From assembly GCA_016718565.1 (NCBI GenBank), contig JADKCZ010000013.1:67278-131277 (forward strand): a stretch of 64,000 nt of DNA, written 5' to 3'. Position 1 is the stretch's first letter. Each line of letters begins with the position of its first letter. This DNA is from Anaeromyxobacter sp. GTDB taxonomy: Bacteria; Myxococcota; Myxococcia; Myxococcales; Anaeromyxobacteraceae. Positions 11,412-21,721 of this stretch are shown piece after piece. Below the pieces are notes generated by a model. That model made no database searches, was not told the origin of the DNA, and saw only the letters and a list, made by a program, of their open reading frames with translations. Made by a program: the position numbers and the translations under genes.

Positions 11412-11415
<4 letters not shown>

Positions 11416-12301
11416 GGGCCCTCCCCGGGGCCGCCGGCCACGGCCACGCCGCCCGCCCCGCCGCCCGGCACCGCCAGGTGGCGCTCCTCCAGGTAGGCGT
11501 CGCCCAGGTAGGCCTCGATCACCCTGGGGTCGCGCCGCACCTGGTCGGGCGTGCCGGCGGCGATGGTGACGCCGTGGTCCAGCACCAGCAGCCGCTCCGA
11601 GACGCCCATGACCAGCCGCATGTCGTGCTCGATGACCAGGATGGCCAGCGAGAAGCGATCGCGGATGTCGCGGATGAGCTGCATCAGCTCGATCTTCTCC
11701 GAGGCGTTCATGCCCGCGGCCGGCTCGTCCAGGCACAGCACGCTGGGGCCGGTGGCCAGCGCCCGGGCGATCTCCAGGCGGCGCTGCTCGCCGTAGGGCA
11801 GGCTGCGCGAGGGCTCGTCGGCCCGGTGGGCCAGCCCCATGACCGCCAGGTAGGACTCGGCGCGCTCCCGGATGCGCGCCTCCTCGGCCTGGTGGTGCTG
11901 GGTGCGGAACCAGGCGCCGAAGAAGCCGCTCCTGGCCCCGGCGTGGCAGGCCACCCGCACGTTGTCGAGGGCCGAGAGCTCGCGGAAGAGCCGGATGTTC
12001 TGGAAGGTGCGGGCCACGCCGCGGCCGCAGATCTGGTGGGCCTTGAGGCCGTTGACCCGCCGGCCGCCCACCAGCACCTCGCCCTCGCTGGGCACGTAGA
12101 CGCCGGTGATGGCGTTGAAGGCGGTGGTCTTGCCGGCGCCGTTGGGGCCGATCAGCCCCACCAGCTCGCCGGGGTGCATGGTGAGGTCGAAGCCGGAGAG
12201 CGCCTTGAGGCCGCCGAAGCGCATGGTGACGCCGCGCACCTCGATGGCCGGGGCGGCCGGGCCGGGCGCGGTCCCGCCGGCGGCGGCCGGGGCCGGCGCG
12301 C

Positions 12302-12305
<4 letters not shown>
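11412..12305 (-). CDS. livG: Branched-chain amino-acid ABC transporter ATPase LivG
   Basis: 297 aa. An Ala/Pro-rich N-terminal tail of about 20 residues precedes the ABC core. Walker A is GPNGAGKT (53-60). The signature is LPYGEQRRLEIARAL, the usual LivG variant of LSGGQ; Walker B is VLCLDEPAAGMN. The LivG insertion with VARTFQNIRLF is present. The C-terminus ends in a Gly/Ala/Val-rich tail after EAYLGDAYLEE. The GTG start overlaps the livM stop by 4 bases. Confidence 0.92.
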
Positions 12306-13308
<1,003 letters not shown>

Positions 13309-13309
<1 letters not shown>

Positions 13310-14271
13310 TAGACCTTCTCCACGGTGACGCGGCCGAAGAGCCCCTCGGGCTTGAAGAGCAGCACCAGGATGAGGATGGTGAAGGCGATGGCGTCCTTGA
13401 AGGAGGAGGCGGTGTAGCCCGCCACGAACTCCTCGGCCAGGCCCAGCACCAGCCCGCCCACCATGGCCCCGGGCACGCTGCCGATGCCGCCCAGCACCGC
13501 CGCCACGAAGGCCTTCAGGCCGGGCATGAGGCCGAAGAGCGGGTTGATCTGCGGGCGCGGCACGGCGTTCAGGATGGCGGCGGCGGCGGCCAGGGCGCTG
13601 CCCAGCACGAAGGTCCAGGAGATGATGCGGTTCACCGGGATGCCCATCAGCCCGGCCACCTGCGGGTCGAAGGAGACCGCCCGCATGGCCGTGCCGAAGC
13701 GGGTCCGGTAGACGATCCACTGCAGCCCGAGCATGAGGGCCACCGCCACGCCCAGGCCGATGACGTCGTAGTTGGAGACGTTGACGTCGCCGAGCGGCAG
13801 CGCCACCCGCGGCAGCAGCTCGGGGAAGAAGCGCGGGGTGGGCCCGGGCGGGAACTCGATGGGCATGAAGCCCCAGGGCTGCAGCTGGAAGCCGTACTCC
13901 AGCAGGAACGAGACGCCGATGGCGGTGATGAGCGAGGTGAGCCGGGCCTGGCTGCGCAGCGGCCGGTAGGCCAGCCGCTCGATGAGGTAGCCGAGCAGGC
14001 CGCACAGGACCATGGCGCCCATGGTGACCAGCAGGGCCCGCACCATGGCCCCGGCCACGCCGTCGCCCTGCACCGTCCCGCCGGGCAGGAGCAGGTCGGC
14101 CAGGTAGAAGCCGGCGTAGGCGCCCACCATGTAGACGTCGCCGTGGGCGAAGTTGATGAGCTTGAGGACCCCGTACACCATGGTGTAGCCCAGGGCGATG
14201 AGGGCGTAGATGGTCCCGACCGAGAGGCCGTTGACCAGGTGCTGGAGGAACTCGACGAGGGCTTCGGACAC
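13309..14271 (-). CDS. livH: Branched-chain amino-acid ABC transporter permease LivH
   Basis: 320 aa inner-membrane permease beginning with the family pattern LVNGLSVGTIYALIALGYTMVYG, then LINFAHGDVYMVGAY. The EAA-like cytoplasmic loop (RAVSFDPQVAGLMGIPVNR) is present. First permease gene of the liv operon, 54 bases downstream of the binding-protein gene. GTG start; no strong ribosome site. Confidence 0.92.
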
Positions 14272-14325
14272 GGGCGGCGGCGCTCCCCGGCTCGCGGTGG
14301 CGGGTGGGTCGGGGGCGGGGGCGGC

Positions 14326-15531
14326 CTAGTTGGGCTGGACGGTGGCGACGAACTTGCCGGTGTCGCCCTCGACCTTGAGGACCACCGCCGGCTTCACCGC
14401 GTTGTGGTCGGCGTCCAGGGTGATGACGCCGGTGACGCCGGGGAACTCGCGGGTGGCGGCGATGGCGTCGCGGATGGCCGGGCCGGACAGGTCGGGGGCC
14501 CGCTCCATGGCCTCCATGGCCACCCGGGCCGCGTCGTAGCCCTGGGCCGCCAGCGAGTCGGGCACCACGCCGTGCCTGGCGCGGTACGTCTTCACGAACT
14601 CGACGATGCGCGGGCTGGGGTCGTCGGGGCTGTAGTGGTTGGAGAAGTAGCTGCCCTCCAGCGCCCCGCGGGCGATCTCGTAGAGCTTGGCGGAGTCCCA
14701 GCCGTCGCCGCCCATGAGCGGCACGGCCAGGCCCAGCTCGCGGGTCTGGCGGGCGATGAGCGCCACCTCGGTGTAGTAGCCGGGCACGTAGATGGCCTCG
14801 GGCTTCTTGCGCTTGATGGCGGTGAGCTGGGCCTTGAAGTCCTGGTCGCCGGCCTTGTAGCTCTGGTCGTCCACGATCTCGCCGCCCAGGTCCTTGAACT
14901 TGGAGAGGAAGTAGTCGGCCAGCCCCACCGAGTAGTCGTTGCCCACGTCGCGCAGCACCGCCACCCGCTGCAGCTTGAGGGTCTCGCGCGCGAACTTGGC
15001 CATCACCGTGCCCTGGAACGGGTCGATGAAGCAGACGCGGAAGACGTAGGGGCGGACCGTGTCGCCCTCCTTGGTGACCTTGGGGTTGGTCGAGGAGGGG
15101 GTGATCATGGGCGTCTTGTGCTTGTCGGCGATGGGGGCCATGGCGAGCGAGCGCTTGGAGGCCACCTCGCCCAGCAGCACCTGCACCTTGTCGTCCACCA
15201 CCAGGCGGGTGGTCACCAGGGCGGCCTCCTCCTGCTTGCCCTGGTTGTCGTAGGTCTTCACCGAGACCTGCCGGCCCTTCACGCCGCCGCGGGCGTTCCG
15301 CTCCTCGACCGCCAGGCGGATGCCCTTGTCGGTGGAGTCGCCGAAGGTGGCCTCGTTGCCGGTGAGCGAGCCGACGTGGCCCAGCACCAGGGGGGCGTTG
15401 GCGGCCGGGGCGGCGCCGGCACCGGTGGCCGCGGCGGCGCCGGACGGGGTGGCCTCGCTGGGCTTCTTCTTCTCGCAGGCCGCGAGGGCCAGCAGCAAGG
15501 CGAACGGGGCGAGGACGCGGGCGCGCAACAT
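14326..15531 (-). CDS. livJ: Branched-chain amino-acid ABC transporter substrate-binding lipoprotein
   Basis: 401 aa periplasmic-binding-protein-like I family (Peripla_BP_6). A signal peptide MLRARVLAPFALLLALAAC ends in the lipobox LAAC, so the mature protein is a lipoprotein, followed by an Ala-rich linker. The core starts VLGHVGSLTGNEATFGDSTDKGIRLA, typical of LivJ/LivK. It captures a branched-chain amino acid or a similar small substrate and delivers it to LivHMGF; the actual ligand is not certain. ATG 15531 has GGAGG 6 bases upstream; the longer frame is rejected. First gene of the operon. Confidence 0.9.
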   Translation of the reverse strand: MLRARVLAPFALLLALAACEKKKPSEATPSGAAAATGAGAAPAANAPLVLGHVGSLTGNEATFGDSTDKGIRLAVEERNARGGVKGRQVSVKTYDNQGKQEEAALVTTRLVVDDKVQVLLGEVASKRSLAMAPIADKHKTPMITPSSTNPKVTKEGDTVRPYVFRVCFIDPFQGTVMAKFARETLKLQRVAVLRDVGNDYSVGLADYFLSKFKDLGGEIVDDQSYKAGDQDFKAQLTAIKRKKPEAIYVPGYYTEVALIARQTRELGLAVPLMGGDGWDSAKLYEIARGALEGSYFSNHYSPDDPSPRIVEFVKTYRARHGVVPDSLAAQGYDAARVAMEAMERAPDLSGPAIRDAIAATREFPGVTGVITLDADHNAVKPAVVLKVEGDTGKFVATVQPN

Positions 15532-15567
15532 GGTGAACCTCCGCCGATGTGCTTGGGAAATCGGTCG

Positions 15568-15597
15568 TTTGTAGCTGGGCGCGCCGTGCCTGGTCAA
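15568..15597 (-). promoter_or_regulatory. Candidate sigma-70-type promoter of the liv operon
   Basis: On the minus strand TTGACC (15597-15592), 18 bases, then TACAAA (15573-15568), ending 36 bases before the lipoprotein start codon. Position and match are good, but GC-rich genomes give chance matches. Confidence 0.4.
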
Positions 15598-15641
15598 CCG
15601 GCCGGGAGGGTCAAGGGGCGCGTGCTATCGTCTCGGGCTCC

Positions 15642-17057
15642 ATGGCCCGGCCTCGCATCCTGCTGGTGGACGACAACGCGGAGCTGCTCACCCTGCTGGG
15701 CCGCCTCGTCGAGGCCGAGGGGTGGGAGCCGGTCATGGCGCCCCGCGGCAGGGCGGCGCTCGACCTGCTCAAGGCCGGCCTCCCCGCGGCGGCGGCCGTG
15801 GACGTGCTCCTGCCGGACATGATGGGCTACGAGGTCGGCGCGGTCCTGCGGGCGCAGGGCGTCCCCTTCGTCTTCATGACCGGGGTCTTCAAGGGCGGTC
15901 GGGCCGCCACCGAGGCGCGCACCCTGCACGGGGCCGCCGGGTACTTCGAGAAGCCCTTCCCGGGCAAGAAGCTCATCGACGCCCTGGCCGCCCTGCTGCC
16001 CTCGCAGGCCCCCACCCGGGCGCCGGCCGCGCCGCCCGTGCTCGCCACCGACGACTTCGACGTGGAGGTCGCCGTGGAGGCCGACGAGCCCTCCGAGGCC
16101 ATGGAGCTGACCGGGCGGGTCATGCTGACCGAGGGCGGCAAGGTCTCGGCCCTGCTCCGCGGCGAGGTGGTCACGGCCGGACCGCTCGGCAGCCCGGGCC
16201 GGCCAGCCCCCCCGGCGGTCCAGCCGGCGCCCCGCCCCGCCGCCGAGATCCGGGCCGCCGCCGCGGCGCGGCGCGCCGCCGAGGTGGCCGCGGCCCCTCC
16301 GGCCGCGCCCGCCACTCCCGCCTCGCTGGCCTCGCCGGCCCCCCAGCCCAGCGGCGACGGCCCGGCGGTGGGCCGGCTCGAGGACAACCTGCCCGAGCTG
16401 ATCACCGCCTTCTGGCTCACCGAGCAGACCGGCGAGCTGACCCTGCAGCGGGGCAAGGTCAAGAAGACCATCTACTTCGAGGGCGGGCGCCCCTGCTTCG
16501 CCATCTCCAACCTGATGACCGACCGGTTCGGCCCGTTCCTGGTGCGGGTCGGCAAGATCACGCAGGGGCAGCTGCTGCTGGTGCAGGCGGCGGCCGACTC
16601 CACCAAGCGGCGCACCGGCGACATCCTGGTGGAGATGCAGCTCCTCAAGGAGACGGAGAAGCTCTACTACGTGGCCCAGCAGGTGAAGGCCATCGTCTAC
16701 TCGCTCTTCGGCTGGGAGGAGGGCGAGTTCCGGCTCCACTTCGTGGACCGCGCCGCCAAGGAGTCGATCAAGCTCGACCTGCACCCGGCCAACCTGATCA
16801 TGCGGGGCGTCAAGAAGCTCTACAAGCCGGAGCGGCTCTTCCGGCTCCTCTCGCCGGAGGACCGGCTCATCCCCACGCCGCAGCCGGCCTTCGCCCTGCA
16901 CGAGGTGGAGCTGGACCGCTGGGAGGGCGAGCTGCTGGCGCGGGTGGACGGCACCCGCACCCTGGCCGAGCTCATCCACATGGCGCAGCGGCCCGAGCAC
17001 CTGGTGTACGGCTACCTCTACGGGCTGACGGCGCTGAAGATCCTGGAGAAGCGCTAG
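15642..17057 (+). CDS. Receiver-domain protein with C-terminal DUF4388 (PATAN-type) domain
   Basis: 471 aa cytosolic protein. Residues 3-120 are a response-regulator receiver (DD at 10-11, phosphoacceptor Asp54 in AVDVLLPDMMGYEVG, Lys in FEKPFPGKK). A low-complexity Ala/Pro linker (~125-245) follows. Residues ~250-390 match DUF4388/PATAN (LITAFWLTEQTGELTLQRGKVKKTIYFEGGRP), and the remaining segment resembles the accompanying helical domain (ILVEMQLL ... YYVAQQVKAIVYSLFGW). Such proteins occur in delta-proteobacterial signalling, including gliding/polarity regulators, but the output here is unknown. ATG 15642 fits the receiver start. Confidence 0.8.
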   Translation: MARPRILLVDDNAELLTLLGRLVEAEGWEPVMAPRGRAALDLLKAGLPAAAAVDVLLPDMMGYEVGAVLRAQGVPFVFMTGVFKGGRAATEARTLHGAAGYFEKPFPGKKLIDALAALLPSQAPTRAPAAPPVLATDDFDVEVAVEADEPSEAMELTGRVMLTEGGKVSALLRGEVVTAGPLGSPGRPAPPAVQPAPRPAAEIRAAAAARRAAEVAAAPPAAPATPASLASPAPQPSGDGPAVGRLEDNLPELITAFWLTEQTGELTLQRGKVKKTIYFEGGRPCFAISNLMTDRFGPFLVRVGKITQGQLLLVQAAADSTKRRTGDILVEMQLLKETEKLYYVAQQVKAIVYSLFGWEEGEFRLHFVDRAAKESIKLDLHPANLIMRGVKKLYKPERLFRLLSPEDRLIPTPQPAFALHEVELDRWEGELLARVDGTRTLAELIHMAQRPEHLVYGYLYGLTALKILEKR

Positions 17058-17845
17058 GCGTCCGGCGGCGCCACCGGCCGCTCGGCCGTGTACCCCATGA
17101 CCCGGTAGACCAGCCGCCCGGCCAGCTCGCGCAGCGCGTCGGTGCTCTTCGCGAGCGGGCCGGCGCGCGGCAGCCAGCTCTCGCCGCGGCCGTCGCCGGC
17201 GCGGTGGTCCACCGCCAGGGTGTCGGGCGCCAGGCCGGCGGCGTGGAAGCAGCCGAGGGCGCGCGGCATGTGGGCGGCGCTGGTGACCAGCAGGAGCCGC
17301 TTCCAGCCCTGCCGCGCCACCACCCGGGCCGACTCCACGGCGTTCTCGCGGGTGTTGCGGCTGGTGGTCTCGGCCAGCAGCCGCGCCGGCGCGACGCCCC
17401 AGCGCGTGAGCAGCGCCACCACCTGCTCGGACTCCGGCACGTCGCCGGGCTGCGGGTCCACCAGGCCGCAGGAGTAGAGGAGCTGGCGGGCGTGGCCGGT
17501 GCGCAGGACGTCGAAGGCGCGGGTCACCCGATCGCTGGCGCCGCTCAGCTGCAGGGTGCCGGTGGCGCGGGTGGCGCCCGACTCGATGACGCCGCCCAGG
17601 ACGATGACCGCGTCGTAGGTCACCTCCGGCCGGTCGGTCGAGACCGCCGGGGCCTCGGCGTGGCGCATGAGCGCGGTGGCCACCGGGTCGGTGGAGAAGG
17701 CCACGAGCTGCGCCACCCCGAGCACGCCGAGCGCGGTGGCCAGGCGGGGCCGCCCGCGCAGCAGGAGCGCCAGCAGCAGCAGGGCCAGGGCCCAGGTGAG
17801 CGGCGCCAGGGCCAGGTCGAAGAGCTTGGAGAGGGCCAGGAACAT
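17054..17845 (-). CDS. YdcF/ElyC-like DUF218 membrane protein
   Basis: 263 aa. Two N-terminal hydrophobic helices (LFDLALAPLTWALALLLLALLL and ATALGVLGVAQLVAFS) precede a DUF218 domain with YDAVIVLGGVIESG, TSRNTRENAVESARV and LLLVTSAAHMPRALGCF. Relatives (ElyC, SanA, YdcF) affect envelope or peptidoglycan precursor homeostasis. The exact biochemical role is unsettled. Its stop overlaps the convergent REC-DUF4388 gene by 4 bases. It is divergent from nagZ, another cell-wall gene. Confidence 0.8.
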   Translation of the reverse strand: MFLALSKLFDLALAPLTWALALLLLALLLRGRPRLATALGVLGVAQLVAFSTDPVATALMRHAEAPAVSTDRPEVTYDAVIVLGGVIESGATRATGTLQLSGASDRVTRAFDVLRTGHARQLLYSCGLVDPQPGDVPESEQVVALLTRWGVAPARLLAETTSRNTRENAVESARVVARQGWKRLLLVTSAAHMPRALGCFHAAGLAPDTLAVDHRAGDGRGESWLPRAGPLAKSTDALRELAGRLVYRVMGYTAERPVAPPDA

Positions 17846-17879
17846 GTGGCGGGCATGATACGCGGGTACCATCGGCGCC

Positions 17880-18971
17880 GTGACCCCCCTCGACCGCGAC
17901 GTCGCCTCGCTCCTGTGTGTCGGCTTCCACGGCACCACCCCGTCGCCGGAGGTGCTGGAGCTCATCGCCCGCGGGGTGGGCGGGGTCATCCTCTTCGCCC
18001 GCAACCTCACGGGGGCCGAGCAGGTGGCCGAGCTGACCGGCGCGCTCAAGCGGGCGGCGGGGCGGCCGCTCCTGGTGTCCATCGACCAGGAGGGCGGGCG
18101 GGTGGCCCGGCTGCGCGCCCGGCACGGCTTCACCGAGCTGCCGCCCATGCGGGCGCTGGGCGAGGCGGGCGACGAGGGGCTGGCCTTCGAGGTGGGGGCG
18201 CTGCTGGGCCGCGAGCTCCGCGCCGTGGGGGTGGACCAGGACTACGCCCCGGTGGTGGACGTGGACACCAACCCGTTGAACCCGGTCATCGGGGACCGCG
18301 CGCTGTCGCGGACCCCGGCCGAGGTGGGCCGGCTGGGCGCCGCCCTGGCCCGCGGCCTGCAGTCGGCCGGCGTGGCCGCCTGCGCCAAGCACTTCCCCGG
18401 GCACGGCGACACCAGCCAGGACAGCCACGTGGACCTGCCGCACCTGCCGCACGCCCTGGACCGGCTGCTGGCGGTGGAGCTGCCGCCCTTCACGGCGCTG
18501 GCCCGCGCCGGGGTGGCCGCGGTGATGACGGCCCACGTGGTCTTCGACGCCCTCGACCCGGCGCGGCCGGCCACCCTCTCGCCGCCGGTGCTGGCGCTGC
18601 TCCGGGAGCGCTGCGGCTTCCTGGGCTGCTGCGTCTCGGACGACCTGGAGATGAAGGCCATCGCGGCCCACCTGCCGCTGGAGGTGGCGGCCCCCGGCGC
18701 GGTGGCGGCGGGGGTCGACCAGCTGCTGGTGTGCCACAGCGCGGCGGTGCAGCACGGGGCCATCGACCTGGTGCGGCGCGCGGTGGAGGAGGGGCGCATC
18801 TCCCGGATGCGGCTGGCCGAGGCCCAGGCCAGGGTGGGGGCGCTGCTGCGCTACGCCGGCCCGCCGCCGGATCCGCGCGCGGTGCGAGGGGCGCTGCGCA
18901 CCGAGGCCCACCTGGCGCTGGCGGCGCGGGTGCCGGCGCTGGCCAGCGGGCGGGATCCGACGGCGGCGTAG
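17880..18971 (+). CDS. nagZ: Beta-N-acetylhexosaminidase NagZ (GH3)
   Basis: 363 aa cytosolic glycoside hydrolase family 3 enzyme that removes GlcNAc from anhydro-muropeptides during peptidoglycan recycling. Visible motifs are IDQEGGRVARL (68-78), the catalytic loop KHFPGHGDTSQDSH (170-183) with the His/Asp pair, and SDDLEM (253-258) with the nucleophile Asp254. Length and the absence of the GH3 C-terminal domain fit NagZ. The GTG start lies 35 bases from the divergent YdcF-like gene. Confidence 0.9.
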   Translation: MTPLDRDVASLLCVGFHGTTPSPEVLELIARGVGGVILFARNLTGAEQVAELTGALKRAAGRPLLVSIDQEGGRVARLRARHGFTELPPMRALGEAGDEGLAFEVGALLGRELRAVGVDQDYAPVVDVDTNPLNPVIGDRALSRTPAEVGRLGAALARGLQSAGVAACAKHFPGHGDTSQDSHVDLPHLPHALDRLLAVELPPFTALARAGVAAVMTAHVVFDALDPARPATLSPPVLALLRERCGFLGCCVSDDLEMKAIAAHLPLEVAAPGAVAAGVDQLLVCHSAAVQHGAIDLVRRAVEEGRISRMRLAEAQARVGALLRYAGPPPDPRAVRGALRTEAHLALAARVPALASGRDPTAA

Positions 18972-19005
18972 GTTCGCCGGGTGCTGCTCGCCAGCACGCC
19001 CGGAG

Positions 19006-19528
19006 GAGCGCAGGACTCGTCCGCTCGAGCCCCCTCTCCCCCAGCTTGCTGGGGGAGAGGGATGGGGTGAGGGGGCTGGATCGCGTGCACAGGTTCCCCT
19101 CACCCCTGCCCTCTCCCCGGAGGGGAGAGGGGAACTCAACCCGTGGGAGCCGGCCTGGGGCTCAACTCACGCGGGAGCGCAGGACTCGTCCGCTCGAGCC
19201 CCCTCTCCCCCAGCCTGCTGGGGGAGAGGGATGGGGTGAGGGGGCGGGATCGCGTGCACAGGTTCCCCTCACCCCTGCCCTCTCCCCGGAGGGGAGAGGG
19301 AGGCTTGTCCGTGGTGGTCGCGGGTACCCCTCACCCCTGCCCTCTCCCCGGAGGGGAGAGGGAGCAGACATGGTGTGCCCTCGTCATGGCGGAGGTGTGA
19401 CCAGGGCTGGAGGCCGAGCTCTGCTCATGACGGAGGTGTGAGCAGGGCTGGAGGCCGAGGTCTGCTCATGGCGGAGGTGTGAGGCCATGGTCTGCTCACC
19501 CTCTCCCCCAGCTTGCTGGGGGAGAGGG
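19006..19528. repeat. REP-like palindromic repeat cluster 2 with a 126-bp duplication
   Basis: The same two palindromes as at 5 kb recur. Type B is at 19032-19061, 19201-19230 (one base change) and 19499-19528. Type A is at 19109-19131, 19278-19300 and 19340-19362. The segment 19006-19131 is repeated at 19175-19300 with few differences (period 169). No gene is seen from 18972 to 19573. Confidence 0.85.
19384..19497. repeat. 41-bp imperfect tandem repeat
   Basis: Units beginning TCATGGCGGAGGTGTGA start at 19384, 19425 and 19466 (period 41). The third unit is truncated after its first ~18 bases. The unit also contains CAGGGCTGGAGGCCGAG. It lies between palindromes of repeat cluster 2. No coding function is apparent. 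Confidence 0.8.
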
Positions 19529-19573
19529 CCGGGGTGAGGGGGGAGCAGCTGGCTCCCGCACCGCCCTCCTCCC

Positions 19574-21721
19574 TCACCCCAGGAAGAACCCCTCCGCCAG
19601 CAGGAACAGCACCGCCGCCGCCAGCAGCCAGCTCCAGAGCGGCACGCCCTCCGTCGCCCCGCCGCCTGCGGCGTGGCCGTCCACCCGGGCGTGGGCCTCG
19701 CCGCCGAACCAGGCGGTCAGCTCGGCCGGGAGGAGGCGGCGGGTGTCCGACTCGCGCGGGTCCGGCACCACCGCGAAGGCCAGCGCCGGCTCCAGCCGCT
19801 CCACCCCGCGCTCGGCCACCTTCACCTGCCAGAGGCCGGGCAGCCGCGGCGTGAAGGTGAGCGCCGCCCCGCCCTCCGACGGCGCCAGCCCGGCCGCCTC
19901 GAGCTCGCGGCGCGAGCGCTCCTTCCCGTCCGGGCCGACCAGCGCCCTGAGCTCCCGCCCCTCGCCCAACCGCAGCGCCCGCGGCGTCCCCACCACCGTG
20001 GGCACGTCGCGGCGCTCCTCCAGCCCGCCCGACAGCCAGGCGGCGAAGCGCTGCAGGGCCGGCAGGAAGCTGGTGCGGATGGGCCAGTCGTTCCAGTCGC
20101 GGTCGGCGGTGGAGGTGAAGAGCAGCACCCGGCCGCGGCCGCGGCGCGCCTCCACCAGCGCCGGGGCGCCGTCGTCGAAGGCCGCCAGCACCACCGGCGC
20201 CTCGCCCTTGGGCGCCGGGCGGGTCAGCATGTAGCGGTAGAAGCGCGCCCCCTGCAGCCCCTCGCGGGCGTCGCCGGTGAAGACCGCCAGCGCCGGGTGG
20301 GCCTCGTCCACCCGGGCCAGCCTGGCCGCCTGCGCCTCGGCCTGGCCGCGCTCGGCGGCGGTCTTGACCACGTGCAGCGGCAGCGGCAGGAGCGGCCCCA
20401 GCTCGCGGGCGTAGAGGTCCGGGTCCACCTGGTCGCCCATGGAGAGGAACAGGCCGCCGCCGCCCTCCACGAACCTCACCAGGTCGGCGGTGCGCCCGGC
20501 CACCCCGCGCACGTTGAGCAGGAAGACCACGTCGAAGCGGGAGAGGTCGGCCTCGCGCAGCGCCTCGCCGTCCACCAGGGTGGACCGGACCGGCGAGGCC
20601 GGCGAGCCCAGCGCCGACTCCACGAAGTAGGCCTCGTCGCGGTACTTCACCGGCGAGGGGGCGCCGTCCACCACCAGCGCCCGGATCTCGCGCGGCACGG
20701 TGACGGTGAGCACCCGCTCGTCGTCGAGCGCCAGGGCGTCGCCGGGCACGGCGGCGCTCAGGGTGGCCGGGCCGCCGGCCGGGAAGGCGTGGGAGAGGGT
20801 CTTGCGCGCGGTGGCGTTGGCCGGCACGTCCACGAAGGCGCGGATGGCGGGCCGGGCCTCGCCGCCCACCCGGAGCGAGAGCGCCAGGTCCTTGGCCGGC
20901 TCGGCCCCGGTGACCGAGACCGCGGCGGTCAGCTTGTAGCCGCGCGGCCCCACCGCGGGATCCGGCTCGGCGCCCAGCGCGGTGACCGCGGCGTTGGGCA
21001 GGTCGGCGCCGCGGGCCGCGTCCACGATCTCCACGTGGGGCCGCACCGGCCCCTTCGGCCCCGGCACCTCCGGCGGCGGCACGTCGAGCCGCCAGGCCGC
21101 GGCGGTGAGGTCGGTGACCACCACGATCTGCTTGCCGAGCTGCTCCTGCCCCTTGGCCTCGGCCAGGGCGCGAGCCGCCGCCGCCACGCAGCTGGTCAGG
21201 TCGGCGTGGCCGAAGGCGGGCGCGGCCTCGTCGAGGGTGCGCCGCACCGCCACCCGGTCGAAGGCCGGTGCGGGCGCCGCCGGGGGGCGGCCGTCGCACA
21301 CCAGGGCCGACACCGGCGCCTCGCCGGGCAGGCTGGTGAGGGCGTCCAGCGCCTGCTGGCGAGCGCGGGAGAAGAGGGTGTCGCCGCCCAGCCGGTAGGA
21401 CATGGAGCCCGAGGCGTCCAGCACCAGCACGGTGGCCAGCGGCCCGCCGCCCGGGGTGGCGGCGGCCGAGGCCGGCTGCTCGGCGCGCGGCCGGGCCAGC
21501 GCCAGCGCGGCGGCGGCCAGGAGCAGGGTGCGGGCCGTGAAGAGCAGCAGCTTCTTGAGCCGCAGCCGCTGGGCGTTCTCCTTGCGGGCCCGCAGGACGA
21601 AGTCGAGCGCCGGGAACGGCGTGGGCCTGGGCCGCCGCCGGAAGAAGAGGTGGACCACCAGCGGCAGCGCCGCCGCCAGGAGGCCCCACAGCAGCAGCGG
21701 GTTGAGGAAGCCCACGCTCAT
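19574..21721 (-). CDS. BatA-like membrane protein with von Willebrand A domain
   Basis: 715 aa. The N-terminus (residues 1-80) is the BatA/DUF1550-type double helix region (FLNPLLLWGLLAAALPLVVHLFFRRRP ... LLLFTARTLLLAAAALALA). It is followed by a VWA domain with MIDAS motif DASGSMS (102-108). A long periplasmic part includes a GATase-like fold segment (ALVVDGAPSPVKYRDEAYF ... FVEGGGGLFLSMGDQV). A last helix lies at the C-terminus (LWSWLLAAAVLFLLAEGFFLG). It overlaps the DUF58 gene by 4 bases (ATGA). BatA-like proteins accompany MoxR and DUF58 proteins in envelope-stress or chaperone systems; the client is unknown. Confidence 0.82.
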   Translation of the reverse strand: MSVGFLNPLLLWGLLAAALPLVVHLFFRRRPRPTPFPALDFVLRARKENAQRLRLKKLLLFTARTLLLAAAALALARPRAEQPASAAATPGGGPLATVLVLDASGSMSYRLGGDTLFSRARQQALDALTSLPGEAPVSALVCDGRPPAAPAPAFDRVAVRRTLDEAAPAFGHADLTSCVAAAARALAEAKGQEQLGKQIVVVTDLTAAAWRLDVPPPEVPGPKGPVRPHVEIVDAARGADLPNAAVTALGAEPDPAVGPRGYKLTAAVSVTGAEPAKDLALSLRVGGEARPAIRAFVDVPANATARKTLSHAFPAGGPATLSAAVPGDALALDDERVLTVTVPREIRALVVDGAPSPVKYRDEAYFVESALGSPASPVRSTLVDGEALREADLSRFDVVFLLNVRGVAGRTADLVRFVEGGGGLFLSMGDQVDPDLYARELGPLLPLPLHVVKTAAERGQAEAQAARLARVDEAHPALAVFTGDAREGLQGARFYRYMLTRPAPKGEAPVVLAAFDDGAPALVEARRGRGRVLLFTSTADRDWNDWPIRTSFLPALQRFAAWLSGGLEERRDVPTVVGTPRALRLGEGRELRALVGPDGKERSRRELEAAGLAPSEGGAALTFTPRLPGLWQVKVAERGVERLEPALAFAVVPDPRESDTRRLLPAELTAWFGGEAHARVDGHAAGGGATEGVPLWSWLLAAAVLFLLAEGFFLG

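Noticed and set aside
19006..19528. CRISPR-like array
   Set aside because: The repeats are palindromes of two types with irregular spacing and duplicated, not unique, spacers. No cas genes are present.
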